Source: Trypanosoma brucei gambiense DAL972
Taxonomy: Eukaryota > Euglenozoa > Kinetoplastea > Trypanosomatida > Trypanosomatidae
DNA length: 64,000 nt
Direction of reading: 5' to 3'
NCBI RefSeq assembly: GCF_000210295.1
Contig: NC_026739.1
Span: 964,262 to 1,028,261 of the forward strand
A program made the translations under genes and the position numbers. Numbering within the stretch: position 1 is the stretch's first letter; each line of letters begins with the position of its first letter. Positions 38,200-48,485 of the stretch are shown piece after piece. Under the pieces are notes generated by a model, which saw only the letters and a program-made list of their open reading frames with translations, had not been told where the DNA came from and searched no databases.

Positions 38200-39468
38200 T
38201 CAATCAACCTTCCCCTTTTCGGCAGCCCGCTGGCTACGTCGCTTCCTCTTTAAATAATCTACAACAACCTGCGGACTCGGCTCTGCGTCAGTTTCGTTCC
38301 GAATTTCAGATTTCGCTGCATTAATGTCTTCGTCGCTAAAGTCATTTCCTGTTAGAGATTGAACCGCTAGTAAAAACCCATCGGCGTCCCTGCCGTTGCC
38401 GTCAGTAAAAGTGGCGGCGCCGTATGCATCTTCAATTGTTTGGAAAAACACGGCGGACTTGTCCGCATACGTCTCGTCGGAAAGAAGCAGGAGGAGGCGG
38501 CCGTTAAGCTTCACGACAGTTGAAAAATGGTTATTCCAAAAGAGAACTACCACCTCGCCCTCACACAAATCCTGTCGGAGCATTTCCAAACCAGCCTCCG
38601 TCAACTGAGACTGGGTGCTGCGAAGGAATTCCCCAGCAAGATCCGAGAGGGGGGAGTCACTCTTCGTCGCAATGACGCTTACCTCATTGAAAGACATTTC
38701 CCGCAGCGCAGCGAACGGGCTTTCCGCTGGGATGAACCAGCCGTGAACTACGCGCAACCCAGAAAGCGCAAACAGCATCACATCACTTTCGGCCTCAAAG
38801 CAGTCCACACCACAAAAACTTGGGCTTATGTTCATACCGTAATATAACCGACGCATTGTCTTCTCTCCTTCATTTTCTTGGGCCAAATAAGACCTTACCT
38901 CCTCCAAACGCTCTTTCACCATCCCTGCTAGTGTGCTAACCTCCACACCATCTACCACCCGCGTCGGTGCGGATGTGAAGCGCGGGGCAACGGGCTTGTC
39001 GTTCGCTGTGGCGTGGTTAAGCAACATGTGACGCACGTGAACGCCTTCAACGCGGCGGCAGTCACCATCGCATAGTTGAATCCGCCCTGCAAGCGCCAAA
39101 GCATTGGCGACAGCCAACAAGGGGCAAGGACCGTTGTAGTCCTGTGTAACGATACTAACATGTCGACCACAAAAAATACCGTGCTTGACGCGGTGCGAAT
39201 CAACTGGCGTGACCTCTATTGGCGCATCTGGAATTGTCTGCAAACGACCGGCCGCAAACTCCTCCCGCGTGAAACCGGTTGCGATAAGAGACTGATGCAT
39301 TTCATCGAGAAGTACATAAAGCTTCTCGTCTGAGACGCCCAGAGTGGCGCCTTCACCCCGCGGGGTGCGCAACCGCTGCTGGTAGACGCACCCAAATGGA
39401 GACGTCGCCTCGGCGGTTATGTCCAAACTTCGCATCACACCGTCGTCACACATGAATTCACACTCCAT
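38200..39468 (-). CDS. MINDY-family deubiquitinase (FAM63/DUF544)
   Basis: 422 aa. MINDY enzymes are cysteine proteases that trim Lys48-linked polyubiquitin from its distal end. The catalytic Cys motif is TQDYNGPCPLLAVANAL with Cys115, close to the family TQNENGPCPLLA. The catalytic His lies in VVLFWNNHFSTVVK (His314). The MNISPSFCGVDCFE block also fits the family. A DSLTGND-type region and a basic C-terminal tail (YLKRKRRSQRAAEKGK) follow the domain; the tail might direct nuclear location. The frame begins at GTG (39477); the first ATG is at 39468. Confidence 0.9.
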   Translation of the reverse strand: MECEFMCDDGVMRSLDITAEATSPFGCVYQQRLRTPRGEGATLGVSDEKLYVLLDEMHQSLIATGFTREEFAAGRLQTIPDAPIEVTPVDSHRVKHGIFCGRHVSIVTQDYNGPCPLLAVANALALAGRIQLCDGDCRRVEGVHVRHMLLNHATANDKPVAPRFTSAPTRVVDGVEVSTLAGMVKERLEEVRSYLAQENEGEKTMRRLYYGMNISPSFCGVDCFEAESDVMLFALSGLRVVHGWFIPAESPFAALREMSFNEVSVIATKSDSPLSDLAGEFLRSTQSQLTEAGLEMLRQDLCEGEVVVLFWNNHFSTVVKLNGRLLLLLSDETYADKSAVFFQTIEDAYGAATFTDGNGRDADGFLLAVQSLTGNDFSDEDINAAKSEIRNETDAEPSPQVVVDYLKRKRRSQRAAEKGKVD

Positions 39469-40827
39469 CTTGCACACCTGGATCCCACTAATATCGGCTG
39501 CTCAACACTACCCCCAAACACTTGCGTGCTTCCCGTTTGTTGTTCACCCACGTGAAGTTTTTATAGAACGTGGGTTCACCAAAAGTACCTCTCAACCGCT
39601 ACTCTCTACTGTCCTTCACCCTTTGCAATCGGTGGAAGCTGTGGGACGCCCTTCCTCACCCCACCCCCACCGCGCCGCTCCTCCTTCTTGAAAAGCCTAT
39701 GCGTCTGTTTTAGGAATTTGTGAGTCCTCCTCCTCTTTCTATTGAATGTGCACAGTGCTTAATGAGAATTTCACACCAGAATTGACTGTCAACGAGGTAG
39801 AATGCTATTCTAACAAGTGATTTCTTCACCCTTCCTTCAACAACGAAGACAGAGGAAAACTAAGCGGGCTGAACGAGCACCAGGCATTGAACTTGGATTA
39901 TGGGAACGGTGTTCAATAGCACAGGGAGGGAACAAGAAAAAGTTACTTGTTTGTGTATGTCGATGATGAACACACTTATATGAGAGCCAGAACAGAGGAA
40001 GGGTGTAAAAAGAAAAAGAGAAGGAAGCAGAAATATGCATATTCTCATGAACTCAGCTGCTGTTATTGTTTGTCCTCTCCCTTTCCTCCTTATTTACTTT
40101 ATTCAGTTTTTTTTTCACCCTGTTTTGGGTCGGCGGCCGCCCTTCAGCTACCCGTAGCAAAGCACTCCTCACACACACTCATTGGTGTACCAGTGGCAGA
40201 AACAGCGACACCTGACCCAAGTTCGAAAAGGAAGAAGAAGAGAACTCAAGCAAGAAAAATCACACGCGCTTTTCTGTTTCACCCACCCCCGACGCGGTGA
40301 AAGCAACCACAGACAAGGAGGGTGGACATGTATATATATATATAGTGAGCGAATGAGAATAATACATCATAAGGGAAGAAAAAAAGGGGGAAGGAAAGGA
40401 AATCAATGAAGAAGGCGCACAGACGATAACCACATTACATGGAAACGTAATTCAATTCAGTGCAACCGCTTTAAGAAAGGAAAGCAACTACCTCATGCAC
40501 AGAATACACATACATATGTACATGTATATATGTATATATATAAGGGGGAAAGGGGGCGAACACATTTACCACGAAGTTTTTTTTTTTTTTAAAGCAAAGA
40601 AAAATAAAAAGGTAGGATAACAAAGGGGGAAATATTGTTCTTTCCACATTAAACTATACCCCCCTTCTACCATCTGTGCATAAGCAACAGTACACATGGT
40701 GTACAAAAAGAAATACTAAACCAGGTATATGGAATCGTCAGCACGCAGACATTGTATAAAAATCAGCAGTAAAAAAAAAAGGAGAATAGCGGGGTGAGGT
40801 TAAAACATGAGTCATAAAAAACATGCA
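39469..40827. other. Long spacer: deubiquitinase leader and kinesin 3' untranslated zone
   Basis: No gene seen. It is AT-rich near 40500-40545, with overlapping TA/TGTA inverted repeats, and has a T run at 40577-40590. All frames here are short and low-complexity. Confidence 0.6.
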
Positions 40828-43800
40828 TCAGTTGGAGCGCAGGCGGCGGAGGAAACGCTTTAACACACCCGGGCTACCTGCTTCTTTTTCCATGGCCATC
40901 TTAATCTTGCAATCCAACAATTCTTGTGTTGCACGTCGTAGCGTTTCCTCAAGAATTTGCTCCCTCTGGGATTTTTCCGTTGCCAATCGCGACAAGTGGG
41001 CTGCCGTAACCAATTGTTTCTTTTCCACCAGTTCACAGCGCTCTTGAACAGTTCGAATGACGCTGGATTGCCTCTCGCGCTCCTCATTAAGTGATTTCAG
41101 CATATTCTGCATGCGATGCTTTTCTTCCTCCTCCGAACGAAGCCTGGCTAACAGTTCATCTTGGCACATTAGTTGCTCATTCAGTTCCTCCTCTTCGCGC
41201 TCGATCAACTCGTTATACGAGTCTGGAAGCTCACAACACGGTGTGATGCCACAACGCAGCATCTGGTTCTTCAGACGAATGCAGAGCTTCGCTGCATATT
41301 GCGCCTTCGACGCCTTCTCGAGTATGGTCTCCTCCTTCATTTGTAGTTCCGCATCCTTCTTCTCCAACAGGGCCTCCACCTCCGCGCCATCCTCTCCATC
41401 GCGCTCAGCCAATTGAGCTGCCAACTTGCGTTCGGACTCCCGAACTAAACGCAAAATTGACATATACTCATCCATTGCAATGGCGTCAACAGGAGGAGGG
41501 GCGTTCTGAGGATCTTCCACCTGGATTTGCGCAGTCACCATCTGCTGCTGCAACTCACAAATGACGCGTCGGTGAAACTCTTCATTCGACCTCGCAGCAT
41601 TGAGCAAGTGCTCCTGCCGTTCAATTGTTTCCAATAACACGTCAATTTCCTCCTCCTTTACACGGAGCAGCACATCCATATCGGTATCCTCCGGTGGCTC
41701 CATTGCATCTGTTTCTGATGACGTCACTGGTGCAGAGCCGGGGAAACCAAGTTTGATTGGGGGTACGTACGGCCCCGGAACCTCAACACCATGCGAAGCA
41801 AGTTGCGTCTCAACAGCCTCAACGCGGTCCTGAAGCGACTTCCTCTCACGCATGCTGAATTCCAGTTGCTCCGTAAGCTGCTTCACGGTCCTTTGCAAGT
41901 TTTCATTTTGAGTGTTGTTTGGGGATGGCGTGCCATCCTTTTGAGGTGGTTTACGCTGCGTCAAACACAGGTTGCGCGCAGCGTCAAACGGGGAAGGACC
42001 TCGTGCAGTTGCGCACGGCGGACATCGAAGCCGGGCTGTGAGTGGAATAGCGGTTGCGGTTAATTCAAACTTCAACTGCTCCACCTCCCGCGCCAGCTCC
42101 CTGTTGTGCGCCTTCGCTTCATCAAGGTCGGCCTGCATGGTGACACGAAGAGTTTCCATCTCAGAAACATCCACCATCTGAGTGCGCTTCTCAGAAAGGA
42201 ATTCCGTCAAATCATCAGTGTCATTCAATGAAATGCCACTGTTTTCCAATGCGGCGCGATATTGTGTGTTTTCGTCGCGGAGTCGGTTTATCTCCTCCAA
42301 CCGCTCAGAGCAGAGCTGCGAAAGACGATCCACTTCCGCAAGCAATTCCACACCCTTAGCACGATGGCGTTGCACATCCGCCTCCAGCCGGTTCCGCATC
42401 TCCTCCACCTGGCCAACGTCCAGAAAGGTTTCGGGAAACGTCGCCTCCTCTATAGGCACTCCACCGAGCTCCTTCACTTGCTCCCTGAGCACCTCAATAT
42501 GTTCGTGGAGTCTCACCGTGTCGTTCGCTCGGCTGGCCAATATGGCGTCCTTTTCGGACAGTTGCTTCAAAACTCTGACGAGATCATCATTTGTTCCCTC
42601 ACGCGCGTTGTCGAGCTTCTTTTGGAACTCCGCAATGATAAGATCTTGCGCCAATTTCATCTCTGCCCGTCGCTTCGCTTCCTGATGCTCCTGCTCGCGA
42701 ATAAGGTGGACGATCTCCTTTGAATACACTTCCTCCCTGTATTGGAACTCCTCGTCTTGCTGCTCCTGGAGGTTTTCCACCTCAGCCTTGTATACTTCAC
42801 GCAGGTTCAGCATCTGCTCTTCCGATGCACCAGTTCTCTTCAGTTCAGCCATCTCAATCTCAAAACGTCTGTCAATGTCTTCCCGGCGATCGTTGTAACG
42901 CTCCATTAACTCGTGTCTTTCTGCGTCACGAGAAGCGATCTGCACTTCGAGTAAATTGATTCTCTCGTCCCTTTCATCCAAGAGTGATTGCAGCTTCTGG
43001 GCCAGCTTCTGGTAATCCACATGAACCGACTGTTTGGCCGTCACCTTCACATCCATTGCTCGCAAACCAAACTGCAGTGAATTTGTGGTTTCGTGGAGGT
43101 GATCACTACTTGGCCCAACAGTCAAAATAATAGAGGTACGGCTCCTTCCGCCAATAGAGTCCTGCAGAATCCGCGTCAGCTTCGAATCACGCCAAGGAAT
43201 GTGCCGGCTACCTGACGACAAACACGACACAACGTGACCAAGTGAAAGAAGAGAGGCGTTGATGCACTTCGCCTCATCCTTCATAATGGGGTTGTCATGT
43301 GTAATACCAGTTTTACTAAAACGCTCGTATCCTGCTAAGTCGATGAATGTAATCTTTCCCTTCAGTTTACCTGCCTCTGGGTCGCTGGGGCTCTCTGATA
43401 CGATGCGGAGAACTAAAGCTGTATGGCCGCGGCTGGACTCCGGATTCATAGCAGTCGCAGTTACAACCCGACGGTCATTTCCGATGCGGTAAAAGCGCAT
43501 AAACTCTTGGGCACTCAGAAGAACATGGGAGCTGCAACCGGTAAGTTCTACGCCCCCTTGTTCGTCGAAGTGAATATCCACTCGGTCCCTTCCAGTTGCA
43601 CTCATCAAGTCACCAAGGTTGTCACGGTAAATCTGAACAAACTGTCCTGTCACTTCATAACTCCGCGCATTGTCTGATTGAATTTTGTCGAAAATAAGTT
43701 TGGCGGACCGTGGAATGATGCCTTCTTGGCCAGGAGTGGTATTACACATAGTGAAAGACTTACCTGTACCCGTCTGTCCGTAGCACATCAACGCTGAGCA

Positions 43801-44163
43801 AAAACCTTTAAATGCGTGTGTTATGCAAGGGACGGCCACCGCTTCAAATATATCACTTTGTGTACATTCGTCGCCAAAAGCACCATCAAACTTGTAAAAG
43901 CGTTGATCCTTCACAACAATATCATTCCCGCTTACTGTCACTAGTTGGAACCCACCGTTCTTAAAATCAGTCTTGTTCCGTGGCCTCAACCTGCAATAAA
44001 CAAGACACCGTGCTATATTCTTTGGCACACCGGTATCCCCAGCAGCTGTCCCGCCAGTAGACTCACCTCTGCTCCGCCGTCCTTCATCTGGTTTTACAAC
44101 CGACTCGGGAACGGCCACTGAATCGCCGGCCGCCGTTCCCTCTTTCACATCGGCATCCGACAT
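40828..44163 (-). CDS. Kinesin with N-terminal motor (1111 aa)
   Basis: The motor domain spans about residues 50-380, with the P-loop GQTGTGKS (129-136), switch I NPESSRGH (240-247) and switch II DLAGYE (275-280). The microtubule-binding element HIPWRDSKLTRILQDSIGG is intact, so ATPase and plus-end-type motor activity are expected. From about 385 to the end the protein is mainly coiled coil (for example ERINLLEVQIASRDAERHEL), broken by Pro-rich segments near 710-750 and 785-810. It ends in a basic tail (VLKRFLRRLRSN) that may bind cargo or microtubules. No cargo domain is recognisable, so it is left unclassified among kinetoplastid kinesins. The ATG at 44163 is the first in the frame. Confidence 0.95.
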   Translation of the reverse strand: MSDADVKEGTAAGDSVAVPESVVKPDEGRRSRGESTGGTAAGDTGVPKNIARCLVYCRLRPRNKTDFKNGGFQLVTVSGNDIVVKDQRFYKFDGAFGDECTQSDIFEAVAVPCITHAFKGFCSALMCYGQTGTGKSFTMCNTTPGQEGIIPRSAKLIFDKIQSDNARSYEVTGQFVQIYRDNLGDLMSATGRDRVDIHFDEQGGVELTGCSSHVLLSAQEFMRFYRIGNDRRVVTATAMNPESSRGHTALVLRIVSESPSDPEAGKLKGKITFIDLAGYERFSKTGITHDNPIMKDEAKCINASLLSLGHVVSCLSSGSRHIPWRDSKLTRILQDSIGGRSRTSIILTVGPSSDHLHETTNSLQFGLRAMDVKVTAKQSVHVDYQKLAQKLQSLLDERDERINLLEVQIASRDAERHELMERYNDRREDIDRRFEIEMAELKRTGASEEQMLNLREVYKAEVENLQEQQDEEFQYREEVYSKEIVHLIREQEHQEAKRRAEMKLAQDLIIAEFQKKLDNAREGTNDDLVRVLKQLSEKDAILASRANDTVRLHEHIEVLREQVKELGGVPIEEATFPETFLDVGQVEEMRNRLEADVQRHRAKGVELLAEVDRLSQLCSERLEEINRLRDENTQYRAALENSGISLNDTDDLTEFLSEKRTQMVDVSEMETLRVTMQADLDEAKAHNRELAREVEQLKFELTATAIPLTARLRCPPCATARGPSPFDAARNLCLTQRKPPQKDGTPSPNNTQNENLQRTVKQLTEQLEFSMRERKSLQDRVEAVETQLASHGVEVPGPYVPPIKLGFPGSAPVTSSETDAMEPPEDTDMDVLLRVKEEEIDVLLETIERQEHLLNAARSNEEFHRRVICELQQQMVTAQIQVEDPQNAPPPVDAIAMDEYMSILRLVRESERKLAAQLAERDGEDGAEVEALLEKKDAELQMKEETILEKASKAQYAAKLCIRLKNQMLRCGITPCCELPDSYNELIEREEEELNEQLMCQDELLARLRSEEEEKHRMQNMLKSLNEERERQSSVIRTVQERCELVEKKQLVTAAHLSRLATEKSQREQILEETLRRATQELLDCKIKMAMEKEAGSPGVLKRFLRRLRSN

Positions 44164-44597
44164 AGCAGCAGCAAAATTGTATATTCCCTACAAGCACAGT
44201 AACTACAAAAATAAAGCAAAACTCAAGCTACACCACTACCTTACCGAGCAGCGTATAAACGTTTACGGGCTAACTTCTTATACGTTTACAAACAACTAAC
44301 AGTTCACCACCAATAAAAAAAAGAAAAGTTACAGTAAACAAACTTTCCTAAAAACAGTTACGTATATACCAATTGTTCTATATATAGGAGTCTATTTCTT
44401 AACACCTCAAGCTTCAAAAAAAAAAAGAAAAGGAAGATACCAACAAAAAAAAAAAGCAATCTCAACATAATACTATGGAAAAAAAACACTTCAGAGATTA
44501 AATACACAAACTTTACACCTTTGAAAAGTGAACGGGGGAAAAGAAAAGAAAAGAGGGATGGACAACAACCTCGCTACGTTCAATGAAGTCAAGAAGC
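44164..44597. other. Spacer
   Basis: No gene seen. Several A runs (44317-44332, 44417-44456) give minus-strand pyrimidine tracts before the kinesin start. Confidence 0.6.
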
Positions 44598-46409
44598 CTA
44601 ACCTGTAGAACCGCTTGTTGATACTCCCTTCAAGTCGTCACAGGGAATGTCCCATTTCCTAAACGATGCTATGCACAACGAAAGACAACGAGGGTCAACA
44701 GGGGACTGTGTTGCGCGAAGCACCGAAACAAGTTGCCGTACACTCCCAATGTCGACAACGAGACAAAGCATCTTGAAAAGACGAACAGATAATCTGCTTT
44801 CGATAGAAACGCTTCTCTGCCTGTGGTATTCAACCAACATCATCGCGGTTGAAACATCCTGAGCATCAACTGCCAACTCAAGGCCACCACGAAGAAATTC
44901 CGCTGTCACTTCAACACCCAAATCTACCATGTCCTCCAGAAATGTTGGTATCTTCTTCACAGCGCTTACAGCATTGGGGGAGGTTGACAGTAGTAAAGTA
45001 AACGTGCGTGCTGTCTCTCGCACAGCAACGTTTCGGAAAGTAAATAAGACCAGTGATGCCTTCTGTTCGTCTTTCATTAATGCACACGCTTCAAGCACAA
45101 CATTAAGTGTTTTATGACTCACATTCCCACCCGCAGCTTTGCGTTCCTCCAACAACAACAACGACTCCTCAACCCTGGAGTCCACTTCCGCAATAAAACG
45201 CACAAGCGACATAACTGGATGTGCGTTAAGTAAAGTCAACCGCCTCGTCTCTAAGAAGAGTTTGGGTCTCGGACCTGGGATGGAGTCAGATTCCGGAATC
45301 TCATCCTCTAATAAATACAACGCCTCCTTCAGTAACCCGGCCCGCACTAACGTCTCCAGGTGAAGGAGCGCCAGTGCAAACTTGTGCTGAGGAGGAATAA
45401 TGCATGGATGAGCGCGAAGATACTTCAATACGTAATCAGCAGAAGCCACATCGCCCCATTTGGCACATTTCGCCATAAGTTTCAATGCAGTAACATCATT
45501 ATTCAGCACAGGTCCACCCTTTGCTTCCTGAAGGATCGAAGAACTTTCCTCAAAGGCATTGACACCGATATCGGCGCTGGCTTCGGCAACCTCCTGCTCG
45601 GAAGCGCCTTCCGCTGCTGCAATCAACTGGACAGCAATTGAGGGTGGTGACGCCACATTATTTGTGCTGAGCAACATATAGGGAAGAAGCAAGCGGGGAG
45701 ACATTTTCTCATGGTCCGCAAGCCGCAGTAACTCAAAACATTCCTGAACCATAGTGACGTCGTGGTGGACACGGAGGAGAGTTTGAAAGCAATGTTGAAG
45801 GCGTATTGACAATAAGGGAAACTTTTGCTGCCAGTTCTTCCCCGATGTGATGATGCTCTTAGTATCCTCATGAATGGAAGGCCACCAGGAGGAATAGTCC
45901 TCTCCGAGTCGCGTGTATACGATGAAGAGAGAAATCTTCGTTACTACATCAGGTTCAGCACCTTTCATACGCATTGCCTCTATGGCGTTTTCAATCTCAT
46001 ACTGATTGAAGGTATCACTAAGGGAAATGGCCAACAGGTATACGTTAAACAGTTCCACAGATGGGGAAGAAAGTTCCAACATGCACTGAGCAAATAAAAA
46101 GCGCAGTTCCTCAAGCTTATGAAGATCGCAAAGTATCTTCATCATGACAACCGCAAAAGGTTCTGTATCATCAAAAGAACCACAAAAATTCTGGAGCGGC
46201 TTCATATCCACCGTTGCTATGGAAGTGCTGGAGGTAACTTGTCGGTAATATGTACGAAACTCTTCAAAAACATGCCATGCGGCTGGTGGGCCCTCTCCAT
46301 CCGACTGCAGCATCCTCAGAACTCGAATGTACGGATTGTCACCTGTGGAAAAAGTCAAAGAAGCACAGCTGGAAGCAGTCTTCCTAAGCACATTGAGGCG
46401 CCGAATCAT
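44598..46409 (-). CDS. PPR-like helical-repeat protein (603 aa)
   Basis: The N terminus (MIRRLNVLRKTASSCASLTF) is basic and Ser-rich like a mitochondrial presequence. The body is built of helical pairs resembling degenerate PPR repeats, for example LMAKCAKWGDVASADYVLKYL, LVRAGLLKEALYLLEDEI and VLEACALMKDEQKASLVLF. A role in mitochondrial RNA handling is inferred from the family, with no specific target. The ATG at 46409 is the first in the frame. It is separated from AdoMetDC by 469 bp. Confidence 0.72.
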   Translation of the reverse strand: MIRRLNVLRKTASSCASLTFSTGDNPYIRVLRMLQSDGEGPPAAWHVFEEFRTYYRQVTSSTSIATVDMKPLQNFCGSFDDTEPFAVVMMKILCDLHKLEELRFLFAQCMLELSSPSVELFNVYLLAISLSDTFNQYEIENAIEAMRMKGAEPDVVTKISLFIVYTRLGEDYSSWWPSIHEDTKSIITSGKNWQQKFPLLSIRLQHCFQTLLRVHHDVTMVQECFELLRLADHEKMSPRLLLPYMLLSTNNVASPPSIAVQLIAAAEGASEQEVAEASADIGVNAFEESSSILQEAKGGPVLNNDVTALKLMAKCAKWGDVASADYVLKYLRAHPCIIPPQHKFALALLHLETLVRAGLLKEALYLLEDEIPESDSIPGPRPKLFLETRRLTLLNAHPVMSLVRFIAEVDSRVEESLLLLEERKAAGGNVSHKTLNVVLEACALMKDEQKASLVLFTFRNVAVRETARTFTLLLSTSPNAVSAVKKIPTFLEDMVDLGVEVTAEFLRGGLELAVDAQDVSTAMMLVEYHRQRSVSIESRLSVRLFKMLCLVVDIGSVRQLVSVLRATQSPVDPRCLSLCIASFRKWDIPCDDLKGVSTSGSTG

Positions 46410-46878
46410 TGGTATCAGCTCCCCTGCACTCTCACATCCTTACGTGCCGTGGGATATAACATTATTATTATTATGGGACCAAAAGAAGGCAGTTAACCGT
46501 CAACCATCGGAAAATACAAAAAGTATAGATGAAAAGGTGTGTTAAAACGAGAAAGATGAAATGGGATAGGGTCTCTAAATAAAATAAGAGAAGTAAAATG
46601 AAGAAGATAACCAGAAACAGAACCACTCCAACGCCAAACACGGATGCAACAACGCTAAACACAAGAGAAAGGAAGGGGAATCGTGTCGCCACTTTAACAG
46701 CCTTCCAACGTGCGGGATATAATAAACTTAATTATCATGATATTAATTTGTTAACTTAAACCGACTGATAGCAGCTAGATGGCGAATGAAAAAGACATTA
46801 GCAGGGGGAAAATCTGCCTGCGCATATAAAGACTACTTCGAAGACAAGAAACCAACCAAAAGCACAGGGCTGCTCCGT
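46410..46878. other. Spacer
   Basis: No gene seen. Purine-rich plus strand at 46545-46680 gives pyrimidine tracts for the PPR-like gene. The right side is the AdoMetDC 3' untranslated zone. Confidence 0.6.
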
Positions 46879-47991
46879 TCATTCCTTCGCTCCAGAAGCT
46901 GCGGAAGTCCCTACAGTGCCAACCGCACGTTTTACATAGTTTACCTTCAGAACCCAGTGACCCGGTGTATACTCGTTCACTGTACGGTGATGCGCTTCAT
47001 AGTTCGGATAATACTCGGGTTCCACACCAATCGTTCCCCCACTATGGTAAGACTTCCCCACAGCACTATCAGGGTCAATAAATACAATCACAGAAAACCG
47101 TTCAGGGTCGAACACTCTCAATACTCCACAGATACACTTCGAGTAATTAAGAGCACACGTATTCGTCTCATATGATGCAAACGAACAGTGCTCCTCAGGT
47201 GTTATGTGTATCGTTTGATACTCGCTACCACGTATCGCATTTATGCTGTAGCCACATGGCTCATACTGAAGGTCGTGAAGGATCCATGAATCATCTACAA
47301 CTTCACTGAGCCCCGTTGCCTCCCGTATCACTGCGGTTTCAGGACCCGTAGGCAACATCTTATCCGAGTACCAGTGTTTCGTTTGATTGCGATCAAGCCC
47401 ATACATGGTCATGCTGAGTTGTGCATCGTCACTGCAGCTGGGTTGAACAACATCACTGTGGAAATACAAGAAGTAGTGGTCGCTGTCAATCGGACCAAAT
47501 ATGAATGGTTGTCCCGACGGAAAATGGGACCTAAGTGTCTTAAATTCTTCCGCCATCGAAAGATGCGGTCCCTTCTGCTCCCACGGGAAACTGTAGTTTT
47601 TGTGCATGAAGGAAACCCATTCTACTTCGCCGCAAACAGTACTCACCGCCTCGCATATGAGCGGCACGCAATTCAAAAGAGTGATGGTACCACAAGTTAT
47701 GAGAATCACGCGATCTTTCATTACAAACAATGAGCTCTCCGATAACACGTAGGAGCGAATGTATTCATTAAACTCACGAGAAACAATGTGTGCACATATA
47801 GCATCAATAACTTTTTGCCACACATCGTCATCGTGTGCAAGTAAACCACTAACGTGCGTCCCGTCCACCACCCGCATTATCACCTCCAAGCGCTTCTCAG
47901 GCCCTTCGAAGCTTCGCTCGTGCTTTGGGTCAAAACGAGCGATGGAACCCCACATCGCCATGAGCGAAAGAGAGTCCTTGCAAGAGGACAT
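46879..47991 (-). CDS. AdoMetDC: S-adenosylmethionine decarboxylase, catalytic subunit
   Basis: 370 aa, as known for T. brucei. It decarboxylates AdoMet to supply aminopropyl groups for spermidine and hence trypanothione. The proenzyme cleavage motif YVLSESSLFV is intact: self-cleavage at Glu85-Ser86 yields the pyruvoyl cofactor. Other family stretches are PLICEAVSTVCGEVEWVSFMHKNYSFPWEQ and the HFPSGQPFIFGPIDSDHYFLY block. In trypanosomatids this enzyme is nearly inactive alone and is activated by heterodimer formation with prozyme (encoded at 51926-52903). The leader from the acceptor AG at 48153-48154 is about 161 nt and contains no ATG. Only one copy is in this window. Confidence 0.97.
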   Translation of the reverse strand: MSSCKDSLSLMAMWGSIARFDPKHERSFEGPEKRLEVIMRVVDGTHVSGLLAHDDDVWQKVIDAICAHIVSREFNEYIRSYVLSESSLFVMKDRVILITCGTITLLNCVPLICEAVSTVCGEVEWVSFMHKNYSFPWEQKGPHLSMAEEFKTLRSHFPSGQPFIFGPIDSDHYFLYFHSDVVQPSCSDDAQLSMTMYGLDRNQTKHWYSDKMLPTGPETAVIREATGLSEVVDDSWILHDLQYEPCGYSINAIRGSEYQTIHITPEEHCSFASYETNTCALNYSKCICGVLRVFDPERFSVIVFIDPDSAVGKSYHSGGTIGVEPEYYPNYEAHHRTVNEYTPGHWVLKVNYVKRAVGTVGTSAASGAKE

Positions 47992-48152
47992 GACTAGTAC
48001 TTCAGTCAGTGTGCGGTCAAATATAGCACCTTACGGATTAAATAACCAAACCAGACACGCACACACGCAGGCCCACAAAGGAATGGTGCGCTTCCTAAGA
48101 GTGCAAGCTCAACAAACAATGTACTTTTTGTGCTCGAGGATACGCGTACAAA

Positions 48153-48245
48153 CTCCACAGAAAAAGGTCAAAAATCCGAAACGAGGGAAATAAAATATGA
48201 ATAAGATAGAATAGGGAGAAGAGAAAAGAAAGAGAAGGGAAAGGG
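48153..48245 (-). promoter_or_regulatory. Predicted trans-splice acceptor, AdoMetDC
   Basis: A 45-nt nearly pure minus-strand pyrimidine tract (plus 48199-48245), then a second shorter tract and TGTGGAG; AG at 48153-48154. Confidence 0.65.
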
Positions 48246-48441
48246 CAGGTATTAGTGGTGCCTACATCACAAGTGCGAGTCGACAAAAAGGCATTTATGG
48301 AAACTTGACACACGGAGGTTGTGAAGCTCAACCAAAAATGAAGCCAAGAGAATTAATCTCTTTTGCGTCTTCCTTTAACCCTTTTGAGTTAGACCTCGCC
48401 ACACAGGAGAAACCCCAGGTGATACTAATTTGGGGAGGAAC

Positions 48442-48485
48442 GTATACATATACACATATATATTGATATGTGTAGGTATGTATAC
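48442..48485. repeat. Imperfect inverted repeat
   Basis: Left arm 48442-48459 and right arm 48466-48485 are complementary apart from a two-base insertion in the right arm, with a 6-base loop. It lies upstream of the AdoMetDC pyrimidine tract. Confidence 0.75.
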
